A model generated the notes under the pieces. It ran no database searches and was not told the DNA's origin. It was given only the letters and a program-made list of their open reading frames with translations. Source: Verrucomicrobia bacterium LW23 (GTDB lineage Bacteria > Verrucomicrobiota > Verrucomicrobiia > Methylacidiphilales > UBA1321). From it: a stretch of DNA of 53,517 nucleotides. Below, in pieces: positions 38,413-49,300 of the stretch. The position numbers and the translations under genes were made by a program. The stretch covers positions 1 to 53,517 of the forward strand of contig QAZA01000015.1 of NCBI GenBank assembly GCA_003054695.1, in the 5' to 3' direction. Positions within the stretch are counted from its first letter, which is position 1; every line of letters begins with the position of its first letter.

Positions 38413-40534
38413 AGACCCATCCCCTGACAACGAGTCAACCTCCGCAGCAGCATTGGCTGAAGAAGCAAATACGGAATTTCAACCGATTCGCAAACTTGAC
38501 CGCAAAATCCTCGACGCGTTTCCCGGCCTGGTCGTTCGCAAGGATCTGACCAAAGGACTGAAGCAAAACGCGGTGGTACCGACGTATGTGCTCGAGTTCC
38601 TTCTCGGCCAGCATTGCGCCACCGATGATCCTGCAGTTTTGCAGTCAGGGCTGGAGTCGGTGCAGCGAATCCTCGCAAAACACTATGTTCATCGGAATCA
38701 GGCGGAACTGGTCAAATCCACTATCAAGGAAAAGGGGAGGCACAAGGTCATTGATAAACTGTCCGTCGAACTCAATGACAGGGGCGGGTTCTATGAGGCG
38801 GAATTCACAAATCTAGGACTAAAAAAAGTTCCCATTTCCGATGATTTTGTCCGTCGGTTTCCCAGGCTTCTCGTGGGTGGGGTTTGGTGCATCGTGGATG
38901 TAAACTACGAAGTAGTCGAAGACCCCAAAGGAAGCCCCTGGACAATGGACACCCTCAAGCCTATCCAGGTCGCCAAGGTCGATTACGAGGAATTCCTCGC
39001 GGCGCGCGCTACGTTTACGACAGAGGAGTGGATGGACATGCTGATGCAAAGCATCGGATTCAATCCGGAAATGTTTAGCAGGCGCGGCAAGATACTGGCG
39101 CTTCTCCGATTGGTTCCTTACTGCGAACGCAATTACAACCTGATCGAGCTGGGTCCCAAGGGAACGGGAAAATCTCACGTTTATGCCGAGTTCTCTCCTC
39201 ACGGAATTCTCATCTCAGGAGCCGAGGTCAGCGTACCAAAGCTGTTCGTCAATAACTCGTCAGCAAAAATAGGTTTGGTCGGTTACTGGGATTCCATCTG
39301 CTTCGACGAGTTTGCCGGCAAGGACAAGAAGGTAGACAAAGCGTTGGTGGACATCATGAAGAACTACATGGCCAACCGATCGTTTTCTCGAGGCATCGAG
39401 CAACTCTCGGCGGAGGCCTCTATGGTGTTTATGGGAAATACCAAGAAGTCGGTGCCCTACATGCTGAAGCATTCCCACTTCTTCGATCAGCTCCCGGACA
39501 AGTATATCGACTCTGCATTTTTGGATCGCCTTCATGCTTTCAGCCCGGGATGGGAAGTTCCGGTCGTCCGCTCCGAACTGTTCACGAATGGCTATGGGTT
39601 CATCGTCGATTATATCGCAGAAATCTTGAAGCACCAGCGTACGGAAGACTTCACCGGAGCCTACAGACCCTTTTTCGAAATCGCATCCGAGGTCTCCACA
39701 CGCGACCAGACGGGTTTCGAGAAAACATTCTCGGGGCTCATGAAAATTCTCTACCCGGACGGAAAGGCAACCGTCGAGGAAGTCCAGGAAATCCTCCAAT
39801 TCGCCATGGAATGTCGCCGCCGTGTCAGAGAGCACATTCTAAGAATTGATGACACATTCAAAAGGCACGATTTCGTCTTCAAATCCCCGAAGGGTTCCAC
39901 CGTTTCTGTCGTGACGCCGGAAGAAAACCAGTATCCACTATTTGCCGCACCAAGGATCGCTGCCGTACCTGAGGACTATCCGGATTCAGCTGCAGAGGAA
40001 ATTGTCCCTCTGCAGCCCGTCGCGGCGATGCCGGTCTCCGACAGCGTTCCAGAGCCCGGGCACGTCGTCGTCCCGGAAAACACAAAAGGGTGGAGCTACC
40101 GCCGCCTTTTTGCAGCGCATCTTCGAGGTGCTCAGCGCATCACTATCCACGATCCATACGTCAGACTGTTTTTCCAGGCTCGCAACCTCATGGAATTCCT
40201 CCAAATGGTTCACGACCTCGTCCTTGAGGGCGACGAGGTTGAGGTTCATCTTGTGACGCAGTCGGACCCGGATTCATGCGTTAAACAAGAAGAAAACCTG
40301 AATCAAATTGCTGAATCGTTCACCGGATCGCGCGTCGCTTTTACATGGGATTTCAACCACAATCCCAATTTCCACGCCCGCAAGATCACGACTGACACGG
40401 GGTGGAAAATTACGATGGACCGGGGCCTCGACATCTTTCAGAAATTCGAATCGGGCCCATTCTCTCTCCAGCAGGCAATGCAAGAGGCCCGGCTCACGAG
40501 GGGAGTTGAAGTTACCTATCTGCGGGAACGATAG
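38402..40534 (+). CDS. brxL: BREX Lon-like protease/ATPase BrxL
   Basis: A 710-residue BrxL. The AAA+ core has Walker A at about residue 250 (IELGPKGTGKSHVYAEF), a downstream 'SICFDEFAGKDKKVDKALVD' with the Walker B acidic pair, and 'MVFMGNTKKSVPYMLKHSHF'. BrxL proteins form barrel-shaped multimers on DNA and are needed for phage exclusion in type 1 BREX. The N-terminal 150 residues are the DNA-binding part; the C-terminal 150 residues look like an additional domain ('YVRLFFQARNLMEFLQMVHD'). The ATG at 38402 overlaps the end of pglZ; a GTG at 38393 is an alternative start. Confidence 0.92.
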   Translation: MNSEDPSPDNESTSAAALAEEANTEFQPIRKLDRKILDAFPGLVVRKDLTKGLKQNAVVPTYVLEFLLGQHCATDDPAVLQSGLESVQRILAKHYVHRNQAELVKSTIKEKGRHKVIDKLSVELNDRGGFYEAEFTNLGLKKVPISDDFVRRFPRLLVGGVWCIVDVNYEVVEDPKGSPWTMDTLKPIQVAKVDYEEFLAARATFTTEEWMDMLMQSIGFNPEMFSRRGKILALLRLVPYCERNYNLIELGPKGTGKSHVYAEFSPHGILISGAEVSVPKLFVNNSSAKIGLVGYWDSICFDEFAGKDKKVDKALVDIMKNYMANRSFSRGIEQLSAEASMVFMGNTKKSVPYMLKHSHFFDQLPDKYIDSAFLDRLHAFSPGWEVPVVRSELFTNGYGFIVDYIAEILKHQRTEDFTGAYRPFFEIASEVSTRDQTGFEKTFSGLMKILYPDGKATVEEVQEILQFAMECRRRVREHILRIDDTFKRHDFVFKSPKGSTVSVVTPEENQYPLFAAPRIAAVPEDYPDSAAEEIVPLQPVAAMPVSDSVPEPGHVVVPENTKGWSYRRLFAAHLRGAQRITIHDPYVRLFFQARNLMEFLQMVHDLVLEGDEVEVHLVTQSDPDSCVKQEENLNQIAESFTGSRVAFTWDFNHNPNFHARKITTDTGWKITMDRGLDIFQKFESGPFSLQQAMQEARLTRGVEVTYLRER

Positions 40535-40560
40535 CACTTCCGCGCACCGTTTCGGGAAAT

Positions 40561-40587
40561 CGGGACGTACTCCCCCATTACGTCCCG
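40561..40587. terminator. Hairpin between convergent brxL and pglX
   Basis: Perfect 9-bp inverted repeat CGGGACGTA (40561-40569) / TACGTCCCG (40579-40587) with a 9-nt loop, lying 26 nt after the brxL stop and 7 nt from the pglX stop. No T-run. It is placed to serve both directions. Confidence 0.55.
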
Positions 40588-40594
40588 CAACCCG

Positions 40595-43500
40595 TCATTC
40601 CTCCTTCTTCTCCAACCCCGGAATCTTCGCCAGCAGGCCGGGGAATTTCTGGTAGTTGGTCTTTACGCCGTCGTCGAGGTCCAGGGCGATGCGTTGTTGG
40701 GCGAGCGGGAGGACGACCTCGCGCTCCCAGTCCTGGCATTCTTTGAGGGCTTTGCGGAGTTTGTCGGCTTCTTTGCGAGCGGCGGTTTTCTCTCGGGCGC
40801 TGCTGCTGGTCGCTTCGGTATGGGCAAGCTGGTTGAGGCGGGCTTCGAGTTTGTGAAGGAACTCGCGCAGGTAGCGGTTGAGGATGGTGTTGACGGTGTC
40901 CCGCGTGTAGCGGTGCAGGTAGATGAGTACCTGGAAGCTGCCGTTGGGGCTGGAGACGAGCCAGTAGATGGGGCGCTTCTTGTAGCCGTACGCGCGCTCG
41001 TTGCTGAGGTGGTTTTTGTAGAAGTCGCGGACGAAGTAGCGTCGCAGGTCTTTGCCCAGGGCCTGCTCCAGCCAGGCCACGTTTTTGTCGAGGGTGTCCG
41101 CGCCCCAGACGGCTTTGAGGAATTCGCGGGTGCGGGCGACCACCTCGTCCGGGAACCATTCGCCGTCGAGCACGGGCAGAATGCCGTCGGCGTCGGGGGC
41201 GAAGGTGGGGATCGGCACTTTGGCGAGATAGTCCTGAACGGTCGCGCCGGCATCGGCGAGGATGAGGCCGGGCTGGTCGAGCGAATAGCGGCCCAGCATA
41301 CAGCCAACTGCATAGGAGATGAGCGCGGCGGCGTCCTTGGTCTGGTCGGCGCGGGCGAGGGTGATCTGCTCCTCGGGCACTTCGGGCTGCAACTCGCCCT
41401 CAAGGCCGTAGGCGGCGATGAAGAGCCGGTTGTTCTCCGTCTCCAGCTCCTGCATCCGGCGGATGGCGGCAGTGCTCTGCACCTCCCAATTCCGCCAGCT
41501 CCCCTCCAGGGACGCGCCCTTCAATCCCGGCCGCAGCAACGGGTGATCTCGGAAGTCCCACGAGCTCTCAAAGTTGTCCCAATCACGAGTTGAAATATCA
41601 ATCAATTGGGTAACAGTATCACTTAACCTTCTTTGATCTAGCTTTTTTAGCGGTATAGGGACCCTTCTGATGTCTCCACTCTGAAAGGAGACTGTTGGAT
41701 TCAAGAAGTTGAGGATATATGATCCGACCTTTGAATTCAAAACCGAGAGAACTATCGGAAAATTCTGTGGTGATGGGAAACTTGATGTCCCCTTGATGTC
41801 AAACAGCTTTCCAGGGCTAGTATAGCGGCACGAAAAGTCATCTGCTGCTATATCCCCCCACGATATACCGCTTTGGAAATAGAACTCTTTCCCTCGAAAG
41901 CTCGTCATTCCTGCGGCCTTGATCTCCTGTCCTCCCGAATACCAATTAACAACAAGCTCCGAGTTCCCAGCCCACTTGCGATATGACCCGCCCTTGTTGT
42001 ATGGAAACCATATAGTGGAAGACTTGCTGGCCTCTTCGAGATTTAAGTAATTGAAGCCAATGCGACTGACCGATAGCTCGTGCCAGCGTCGCAGGAAGCG
42101 GTCGTTATCCGTCGTCATCATTCCGATCCGAGGGGGCGCGATGTCGTCGATGCATGGCTCGCTTTGAAATAAGTCGAAAAATGGCAAGCTGACCCAATAA
42201 GCGAGTGGGCGCCCAGGGATCTTTTCATAGTCGCTTGCTGCGACTCGAAACACCTGCGGGCTTTTTTCAACTGTAATAGCACACCTACACATCTGTGCTT
42301 TCTCCGCTTCGTTTCTACCTTCAGTTAGTCTCAGATATGACGCTCTATATTTAGAATCCGGATTGTTCTGAACAATAAATGCTGCGGCTTGCACAATTTC
42401 CCCTCCGATGGAGTCGAATGCTCTCGCCCCGAGGTGCGCCAACGAAATTAGCTTTTTTTGAGTTAGGATAAAGGTTCGCAATTCTTCAAAGCTTGATAGG
42501 AACATCCAGCTCTGCATTGTGAGCATCGCCTCAAAGCCACCAATCAAGAGAAGGCTGTAACCGCGCTCAATAAACATAGCGAACAAATCAGTCTTTGATC
42601 CCATGAATCTGCCTTTAGCAAACTCCTTCAGTTGGCCGTTGAGTTGTTTCCCGCCCATATACGGAGGATTGGCCACTACAACGTGATACCGCTGTGAAAG
42701 CGCCTCGGCTTGTTCGAGTACGCGCAGGACTTTGCGGTGCGTCTCGCGCAGGAAAAGCTGGCCGCCGAGGTCCTTCGTTTCGATGGCGTTGCGGAGGTCG
42801 GCGATGGCGCGTTCGTCGAGGCAGGGCTGGATGAGCGAGCCGAAGTTGGTCGCTTCCTCAAACTGGTGGAGCAACTTGAGCACGGGTTGCTCGAAGAGGT
42901 CTCCCAGCCCGAGGGCGCGGATGTAGTCGCGCAGCTCGTTCTCCTCGAAGCGCACGTCCTCCAGGCACAGCACCTTCGGCGCGACGGCGCGACGAAAGGC
43001 GGAACGGGAGACTTCACGGGCTTTGCAGAGGAGCGCGAACTGCGCGAGCTGGGCGGCCCGCGGGCAGATGTCGAGGCCGTGGAGATTGTGGGTGAGGATG
43101 AGTTCCGCGATCTGGCTCGGGGGATAGCCTTCCTCCTCATAAATCCTCACCAGCAGATCGAAGGCGTAGGTGAGCATGTGCGCCGAACCGGCGGCGGGAT
43201 CGAGCAGCCGGATGTCCTCGGGCTTCGCGATTCTCAGGAAGTCGGTCTCCCGCGGCGAAGCTGCCTCAACGTCGACAATCGAGAGGTCGGGTAAGGCTGA
43301 GGTATGTTGCCGCCATTCGCGATCCCATGCCCGGCAAAGCGCCGCATGACAGGAGTGGAATTTGGCCTCCAGGTCGTCCGTGGGACCGCTGCCGCCCGCC
43401 CACTTGATACCGCGCTGGATAAGAAACAGGCAATAGCGCAGATCCTCAAAGTTCGCGTTATCGAAACCTGCTCGTTCGATTTCTTCAACCTTAGCCGCGC

Positions 43501-44524
43501 CCGAACCGTCCAGCGACTTGATACCCCAGCGCATCCGCCCATAAGCATAGCCGTCGATCGTCAGCGCATACCAGAGCGTCGCGTCGTAATCACCCTGATG
43601 TTTGGCATTGGGTCTCACCCACATCCAAGTCCGCCAATCACCTTCTCGCATCTTCATTCGGTTCTCCCACGCCGGTAGCCATGCGGGTGGTTCACCGGGC
43701 CCCTCTTCAATGTAATAGGGCATGTGCTCACGCAGCTTCGACTGGGGCCGGTTCAGCAGCCAGAGGCGACCCAGGGAATTCTCGACGAGGTAGCGTACGA
43801 TCCAGTGCGGGGTGAAGAGCTGGGTGACGGCAGGGATGTCTTCCTTCGGCACGGGGGCATTGCGCCCCATAACGGTGTCCTTTTTCTCCGAAATGTAGAA
43901 CTGGTAGAGCCAGCCGAGGATTTCGACATCCTTGCAATCGTCGTCGCTGATCTGGGTGCGGAAACCTTCTGCGACGGAGGTGGCCGTGAGCAGGTCGTCT
44001 GGCAGGAGGAGTTCCGTCTCGTCGTTCAGCCGCTCGAAGAGGAAGGGCAGCGTGGCGTGGTAGAACCGGCAGACGGCGAGCACGAGATGGCGGTAAACCT
44101 CGCCCTGCGGATCGGCCCCGGTGATGGCGGTGGGCAGTCGGCCATCAAGGAGGTCATTGAGCCGGGCGAGATCTGTGTGCGGGCGGAGTTCCTCCGGCAG
44201 CGAGCCAGTGCGGACAAGCTTGAGCAGTTCCGGCTGGGTCTCCTCTGCCGTGGCCGCAGTGAGCACGCGGGCATGGAACGGGTGCCATCCCCGGGCATCG
44301 AGGAAGCGGATGGCGGCCAGACGGTTGAACCAGGTATAGGCGACGCGTTCAATAAGGCTGCTGCGGTCCCTGTCGGCTTCGCGGCGAATAGACTTGACCT
44401 GCTCGGCGGCGGCGCGGAGATCGGGCGTGTCCGAGGTGAGGACGTAGTCGAGCTTGCGCGTGACCGCCTCCATGAGCTGGCGGCGGACGGTGGGGGCGAA
44501 GGATTTGAGGGAAGAGGTGTTCAC
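40595..44524 (-). CDS. pglX: BREX DNA methyltransferase PglX
   Basis: A 1309-residue adenine-specific methyltransferase of the BREX type 1 kind. The SAM motif is 'LLDPAAGSAHMLTYAFDLL' (Asp442 onwards) and the catalytic motif 'VVANPPYMGGKQLNGQ' (Asn619). The N-terminus (LMEAVTRKLDYVL, then 'YTWFNRLAAIRFLD') is the family's helical region. The C-terminal 500 residues contain target recognition and 'IYWLVSSPNGSFQVLIYLHR'. It marks host DNA at an asymmetric site so that BREX acts on unmarked phage DNA. It starts with GTG at 44524, 30 nt after the nucleotidyltransferase stop, and is the last gene of the minus-strand operon. Confidence 0.93.
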   Translation of the reverse strand: MNTSSLKSFAPTVRRQLMEAVTRKLDYVLTSDTPDLRAAAEQVKSIRREADRDRSSLIERVAYTWFNRLAAIRFLDARGWHPFHARVLTAATAEETQPELLKLVRTGSLPEELRPHTDLARLNDLLDGRLPTAITGADPQGEVYRHLVLAVCRFYHATLPFLFERLNDETELLLPDDLLTATSVAEGFRTQISDDDCKDVEILGWLYQFYISEKKDTVMGRNAPVPKEDIPAVTQLFTPHWIVRYLVENSLGRLWLLNRPQSKLREHMPYYIEEGPGEPPAWLPAWENRMKMREGDWRTWMWVRPNAKHQGDYDATLWYALTIDGYAYGRMRWGIKSLDGSGAAKVEEIERAGFDNANFEDLRYCLFLIQRGIKWAGGSGPTDDLEAKFHSCHAALCRAWDREWRQHTSALPDLSIVDVEAASPRETDFLRIAKPEDIRLLDPAAGSAHMLTYAFDLLVRIYEEEGYPPSQIAELILTHNLHGLDICPRAAQLAQFALLCKAREVSRSAFRRAVAPKVLCLEDVRFEENELRDYIRALGLGDLFEQPVLKLLHQFEEATNFGSLIQPCLDERAIADLRNAIETKDLGGQLFLRETHRKVLRVLEQAEALSQRYHVVVANPPYMGGKQLNGQLKEFAKGRFMGSKTDLFAMFIERGYSLLLIGGFEAMLTMQSWMFLSSFEELRTFILTQKKLISLAHLGARAFDSIGGEIVQAAAFIVQNNPDSKYRASYLRLTEGRNEAEKAQMCRCAITVEKSPQVFRVAASDYEKIPGRPLAYWVSLPFFDLFQSEPCIDDIAPPRIGMMTTDNDRFLRRWHELSVSRIGFNYLNLEEASKSSTIWFPYNKGGSYRKWAGNSELVVNWYSGGQEIKAAGMTSFRGKEFYFQSGISWGDIAADDFSCRYTSPGKLFDIKGTSSFPSPQNFPIVLSVLNSKVGSYILNFLNPTVSFQSGDIRRVPIPLKKLDQRRLSDTVTQLIDISTRDWDNFESSWDFRDHPLLRPGLKGASLEGSWRNWEVQSTAAIRRMQELETENNRLFIAAYGLEGELQPEVPEEQITLARADQTKDAAALISYAVGCMLGRYSLDQPGLILADAGATVQDYLAKVPIPTFAPDADGILPVLDGEWFPDEVVARTREFLKAVWGADTLDKNVAWLEQALGKDLRRYFVRDFYKNHLSNERAYGYKKRPIYWLVSSPNGSFQVLIYLHRYTRDTVNTILNRYLREFLHKLEARLNQLAHTEATSSSAREKTAARKEADKLRKALKECQDWEREVVLPLAQQRIALDLDDGVKTNYQKFPGLLAKIPGLEKKEE

Positions 44525-44554
44525 GGGATGGAGGGAATCAGATGCGAGAGCTTT

Positions 44555-45331
44555 TCATGCTCGGAAGTAGGTCTGAATCGCCGAGCGGAGCGCGTCAGGC
44601 TTGAGTCCGTTGGCAATGGTGTTTTTCAACGAAGCCTGAATCTCTGCCCACTCAGCAGAAGCCTCCGGGAACTTGCCAAGGAACTTGGTTAAGTCGGCGA
44701 CGATGGAGGCGGGCAATTCAGGACCCGGTTCTCCTGGGAGTGTCGCCGCGAGACGGAAAACGTCGTTGCGGTGCTTGGCGATGTTTTTTGAATCAATGCC
44801 TTCGTCTGCGGCCTTGCGCTGGCTCAAGTTCAACCAGGCGTGTGCTTTCAACGGGATGAGCGCGGTCGCATTCGCGAACGGCAGACCATCCTGTATCGTG
44901 CTGTGATCCCGAATCAGCGCGTAGTACGCTTCGTCGAGAAGAATGGCGGAGAGGCTATGCTGGTCGGCACCTGCCGGGATCGGGACGATGACCTGCCCAT
45001 CTGCCAACTCAATCCCGTCCGGCTTGCGACAAAAAAACTCCAGCATGAACGGGAATTCCGGGTTCTCCGGCCTGGCAAATCGATAAAGCACCGGCGAGCC
45101 TTCGGATTTTTCCTGAATCGTGTATTTGCCCTCGGCAATGAAGCCCCGGAGGGCCGCAACGAAGGCTGGATCGACCATTTCGACAATGAGGACGATGTCG
45201 AGATCCTTGGTGGCTCGGAACTCGGCTCCCTGCTGGGCAAACCATTCATGGCAGGCGGCCCCGCCGATGAGAACGAAGGCGCCTTCAAATTCCTGGAAGC
45301 GTTCGCGAAAAAGATCGAGGCCCTTTACCAT
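44555..45331 (-). CDS. AbiEii-like nucleotidyltransferase (toxin candidate)
   Basis: A 258-residue nucleotidyltransferase. The motif 'FVLIGGAACHEWFAQQGAEF' and 'RATKDLDIVLIVE' gives GG at 23-24 and the metal-binding Asp43 and Asp45, as in AbiEii/MenT-type toxins, which modify tRNA ends or other targets with nucleotides. A third acidic residue may be in 'FMLEFFCRK'. It is a little shorter than classic AbiEii. It overlaps the preceding AbiEi-like gene by 7 nt with a strong GAGGAGG before the ATG, a coupling typical for antitoxin-toxin pairs. Its place between brxC and pglX ties it to the BREX operon. Confidence 0.75.
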   Translation of the reverse strand: MVKGLDLFRERFQEFEGAFVLIGGAACHEWFAQQGAEFRATKDLDIVLIVEMVDPAFVAALRGFIAEGKYTIQEKSEGSPVLYRFARPENPEFPFMLEFFCRKPDGIELADGQVIVPIPAGADQHSLSAILLDEAYYALIRDHSTIQDGLPFANATALIPLKAHAWLNLSQRKAADEGIDSKNIAKHRNDVFRLAATLPGEPGPELPASIVADLTKFLGKFPEASAEWAEIQASLKNTIANGLKPDALRSAIQTYFRA

Positions 45332-46314
45332 TGGACCTCCTCAATGAGTTGTTCGAGCTGCTGCTGGACACGCTCGTCCGCGTTGTAGCGCAGGCTGAGG
45401 TAGAGGGAGAGCGGATCGACGACCTCGTTGTCGCCAAGGAGCTTTGGCTCGTAAGCCCAGACCTCCATCTTTGCCGTCGCTTGATCAGCATCACGGCATT
45501 CAGTCATGATCCCCTGGTCGATGAAGGATTCGAGCATCTCTGGACCGAATGCGTAGGTGGGAAGCCGGTCCTCGCCGAGCATGGTGCGTCGGCTAAGTGC
45601 ACTGATTCCGGAAAGCAACGCGGGATACCCCGGCGTTTGCCATTGGACCCAGCGGACTTTCTTAACGGGTGAGGTCAGGTTGTCTTTGGCGAGATCCCAC
45701 AAGTCACGATTGGCTGCTGGGAATTTTAGGACCATCGAGCGCCCGTTACGTTCCACCTCGCAGATTCCAGTTTCCTCCAGCTCGTCCTTCACTTTGCTTA
45801 TCATCATCGCAGAGCAGTGCAGCTTTGCGGCAATGCTCTTTAGCGGTATGCTGTTCAAGGGCTCACGTTCCAAATGGTATAGAACGGCGAGCTGGGCGGT
45901 CGGGCTGAGCGAAGTGCGCCCCTTCCCTGTTGATTTGGGAAAACGCTCCCGGAGGTCCACAAGGGCGCTAGGAAGAAAGGCCTGAGTGCCAGGCACAATG
46001 AATGGAATTCCCTTCTGGACCATCCGGTTTCTGGCATTGGAGGCTAACGCCGAAAGGACGAAGACGACGGGTGCCTTCAAGTGTGGCCGAAGGACTTCCG
46101 CCTGCTTTTCGTATTCACCGGGAGAACCGGTGTCCCAAGATTCGTCCTCCTGCGCCAGGCACCAGCGCTTCCCGAACAACTCCGCAGAGTAGAACGAGAA
46201 TCGGTTTCGGAGGAAAAGCGGAAGTTGTGCGACCTCCAGCGGCCGCAACTGAGGACAAACGCCAGAGAGCGTCTCCAAGTAGCTTTTCAGAGGATCGACA
46301 GTTGAGTGTTGCAC
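45325..46314 (-). CDS. AbiEi-like winged-helix protein (antitoxin candidate)
   Basis: A 329-residue protein. At about residues 135-195 lies a winged helix ('LAVLYHLEREPLNSIPLKSI', 'AAKLHCSAMMISKVKDELEE', wing 'CEVERNGRSMVLKF'). The C-terminal end 'NEVVDPLSLYLSLRYNADER' with 'VQQQLEQLIEEV' is the pattern seen at the end of AbiEi antitoxins ('vDplqly.DL....R..E.a..Ll'). AbiEi proteins repress their own promoter by binding inverted repeats, and an inverted repeat indeed lies just upstream (46332-46360). The start is GTG at 46314. It could regulate the toxin, or pglX too, since all three are cotranscribed. Confidence 0.7.
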   Translation of the reverse strand: MQHSTVDPLKSYLETLSGVCPQLRPLEVAQLPLFLRNRFSFYSAELFGKRWCLAQEDESWDTGSPGEYEKQAEVLRPHLKAPVVFVLSALASNARNRMVQKGIPFIVPGTQAFLPSALVDLRERFPKSTGKGRTSLSPTAQLAVLYHLEREPLNSIPLKSIAAKLHCSAMMISKVKDELEETGICEVERNGRSMVLKFPAANRDLWDLAKDNLTSPVKKVRWVQWQTPGYPALLSGISALSRRTMLGEDRLPTYAFGPEMLESFIDQGIMTECRDADQATAKMEVWAYEPKLLGDNEVVDPLSLYLSLRYNADERVQQQLEQLIEEVQW

Positions 46315-46331
46315 GTTAATAAACTCGGATT

Positions 46332-46360
46332 GGACGATAAACTCGTCAAGTTTATTGTCC
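46332..46360 (-). promoter_or_regulatory. Inverted-repeat operator before the AbiE-like pair
   Basis: Arms GGACGATAAACT (46332-46343) and AGTTTATTGTCC (46349-46360) pair with one mismatch around a 5-nt centre. It sits between the brxC stop (46382) and the GTG at 46314, where AbiEi autorepression sites are found in known systems. Confidence 0.6.
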
Positions 46361-46381
46361 GCTATTGGTTTACAATCGTCA

Positions 46382-49300
46382 TCAGAGGCTGATGCGGTTT
46401 CCTTTCCCGAGTTCTTCCGAGGCTGCCGAGCGGAGGGCGGTGAGCCAGCGGTCCAAATCGTCCTCCGTGCCGATGAACGGAAGATCGCATTTCACCCGGA
46501 GCGAAGAGGCCGGAACATAGATGGGGATCGGCAGTTTGGGTTTTGGGTCCTCACCAGTTGTTGGAACCGTCCGAAGAGGAAGAGGTGCTGTCAGTTGGGA
46601 AAGGAGGGCAAGCTGGGTGGGATAATCCTGGGAGCAATATCGATTGATACGATCGCGGATGGCTGTAATGAAACGGGCAGCGCCTAGCGAGGATCGGGCT
46701 GCGGAAGTTTTGTCGAGGACTTGGGCGGCTTGGAACGCGGTTAACTTTGCAAAATCCGGAAAGGCCCGAATTTTTGCCTCGTGTTCATCTAGCAACGCGC
46801 CGGCAGCGATTCGTTCGGAGGTGAGCTGCGACGCAATCTCTTCCCGAAGGCGGGTGGCAGCCGCCTTGGCATCGGGCACTACGCTTCCACGGAAGGGCGT
46901 AGGAGCCGTCGCCAAATCACGGAGAATCTGGACATCGGAGGCGGAAAGGTCGGAGAAATTCGCTTCCTCCTCACGCAGAAAGGTGAGCGTATCGTCGTAG
47001 GCCTGCCGCTGCGGGCCGTGCAAGAAGGATTTGATCGGGTCGAGCAAATCTTCCTTGGCATCTAGTAACGTGGTGTCGAAATCCGCTAGGTGATTTAGGA
47101 AATAGGAGTAGTCCTTCCCTGAAAGAGTGGTGATTTGATCACGGAGGGGACGGAGTTTTTCCAGGAACGGATATCGGGAGGATTGATCCAAAAGCACTCC
47201 GAGGTCGCGGACCTCGCCGGTGAGAGCCTCGGTGGTGAGCTGGCCAACCGAGCGGGCATCGGTACCCTCGTTGGGGCGATCGAAAAATTCCTGATGGAAG
47301 CGTTTGAGGGCATTGACCTTGGTGGCGTCGAATTGTTCCTGGAGTCGGACCCGAACGGAACCGTGCAGGCGGGCGTTTTTGAGATGGTTCAGTGCGGCGC
47401 GGCCATCGAGGATCTCCGACGTGCGAAGCTCGATTTTTCCCATTCGAAACAGCCGGCCAATGAGGGTGCAGACAGCGAACGGATACCATCCGTAGGGACG
47501 GCGGCCGAATTGTCGGACCATTTCCTCCATGGAAGTCCGCTCTCCCTGATTTTGGTTCCGTTGGACGTAGGTGAGAATTTCCTGTTCGGCTTCGGACACC
47601 TGCATCTGGCCACTGGTGAGAAGGTCGTCGGGATCCAGGAGGGCTTTGGTGAGCGTCGTCTCGTCATAGCTGCCCTTGAGCATGCGCAAGCTCGGGAAGG
47701 CAAAGGCAACCAATTCCTGCGCCGCCTTGTGAAAGCGCATCCGGGGTTCGCCGTAAATACTCGATTCCAACTTGGAGCCATTAAGATAGACGGGCGCTTT
47801 GCTGAACAAGTCGGAGCACATTTCCTGGAGGGCGCTGCGGCGCCGGCCATTCTGCTGGCCCCGCTCAACAAGAATCGCGCGCCGACTTTCGTCCACATTC
47901 CCGCCGGTGTTTTGCTGGATGAATTTTTGGGTTTTGAGGAAATGGCGAGCTTCGTCGATGACGCGGAGGTTGGCGGGTAGCACGAAAAGCAATTCCGGCT
48001 TGCCGGTATTTTGCGCGGCCAAGACGGTGGACTGGGCGTGGTTCGGGTGGTCGGGGGTCACGACGTTCAGCGCAACCTCGGCGTCCTTGCCGACGAGTTG
48101 ATCGTCGAGTTTCCGGGCGTAGGGATAATCCTGGCTGTTGGCCTCGTAACGGATCTTCGGGCTTCGCAGGAGATCGGCAAAGAGCACCTCGGAGAGCAGC
48201 TTAACGACCTGGGAATCATCGACCTCAGTGTTCTTGATCTCGATTTCGACATCCTTCTCGGTGTCGGTGAGGAACTCATAGAGCTCCCCGTTGCGCTGGA
48301 GGTAGGACTGGCTGGCGAGCAGCTCGAGGGCGGTCTTCACCGCTTTTTCGTGGGAGGTAATATCCACGTTCGGACGATCGATGAGCAGAATCGCGACGTT
48401 CCGCGGGGTCGCCTTGAATCCCTTTTCCCATTTTAAAAGGAAAAGCGCCTTGAGGACGCGGATGGCAAATGGGTCGTGGATATTCGCAGGGGCCTGCACG
48501 ATCGGTGTCACTTTATCCGGGCGCAGTGCGGAGGAGATTCCCTCGTAAAGTCGGTCGAAGGTCGCCAGTTCACCGACGGAATCGGTGCGCATTTGTTTGA
48601 GGACCTCCTGAAACACCGCGAGAAGTGAGCGCTGCCCGACCGAGGTGTGCTTGCCTGCAAACACCTCGTGCTTCGAGAGCTGCTGGACGCACCGCTGGAA
48701 GAGATGAAAATGGAACGGGGCGAAAGGATAGAGCGAACAAAACTCGTCGCTGCCCCGCCAGGGTTTGTAATCGAGCGACTCGTCGCCGAAGCGGAACAAA
48801 GTCGCGAGGTTTTCCTTTTCCGGATCGTAAATAGAGGTCAGGGCTTCGGGCTCGGCCTCCGACTTCGCGAGAAGACGCTTTCCAATCACTTCCAGCACGT
48901 CGGCTGCGGTCAGGTTCACCCGCGTTTTAAATCGGGCCTCGATTTTGGAGAACTCGTCGGATTGTGTTTTCTCGATGTCGCCTAGAATGCCAGGGAGATC
49001 CGCCTGCGACGTGACAAACACCCAGGCCCGACCGTCGCACACCGTGGCCAGCGTCTCGGCCACCGTCTGGAGGTTGAGCATGAGCTTGGAGTTCTGTCCG
49101 ATGAACTGTCCGACTTCATCGACGAAGAAATTCAAACGGAAGTCTTTGCTCTGTTCGTCGATGTATTCTTTGACCTGTTCGGCGAAGGTTTGAATGTCGA
49201 GCCGGTAACCCTCGCGAAGCTGGGAAAGGACGGCGAAGGCCTCTTCCTCGGGCACATTGAAGTGGGTGGAGTAGGCTGTGGCAAAGGCTTTTTTCCTAAC

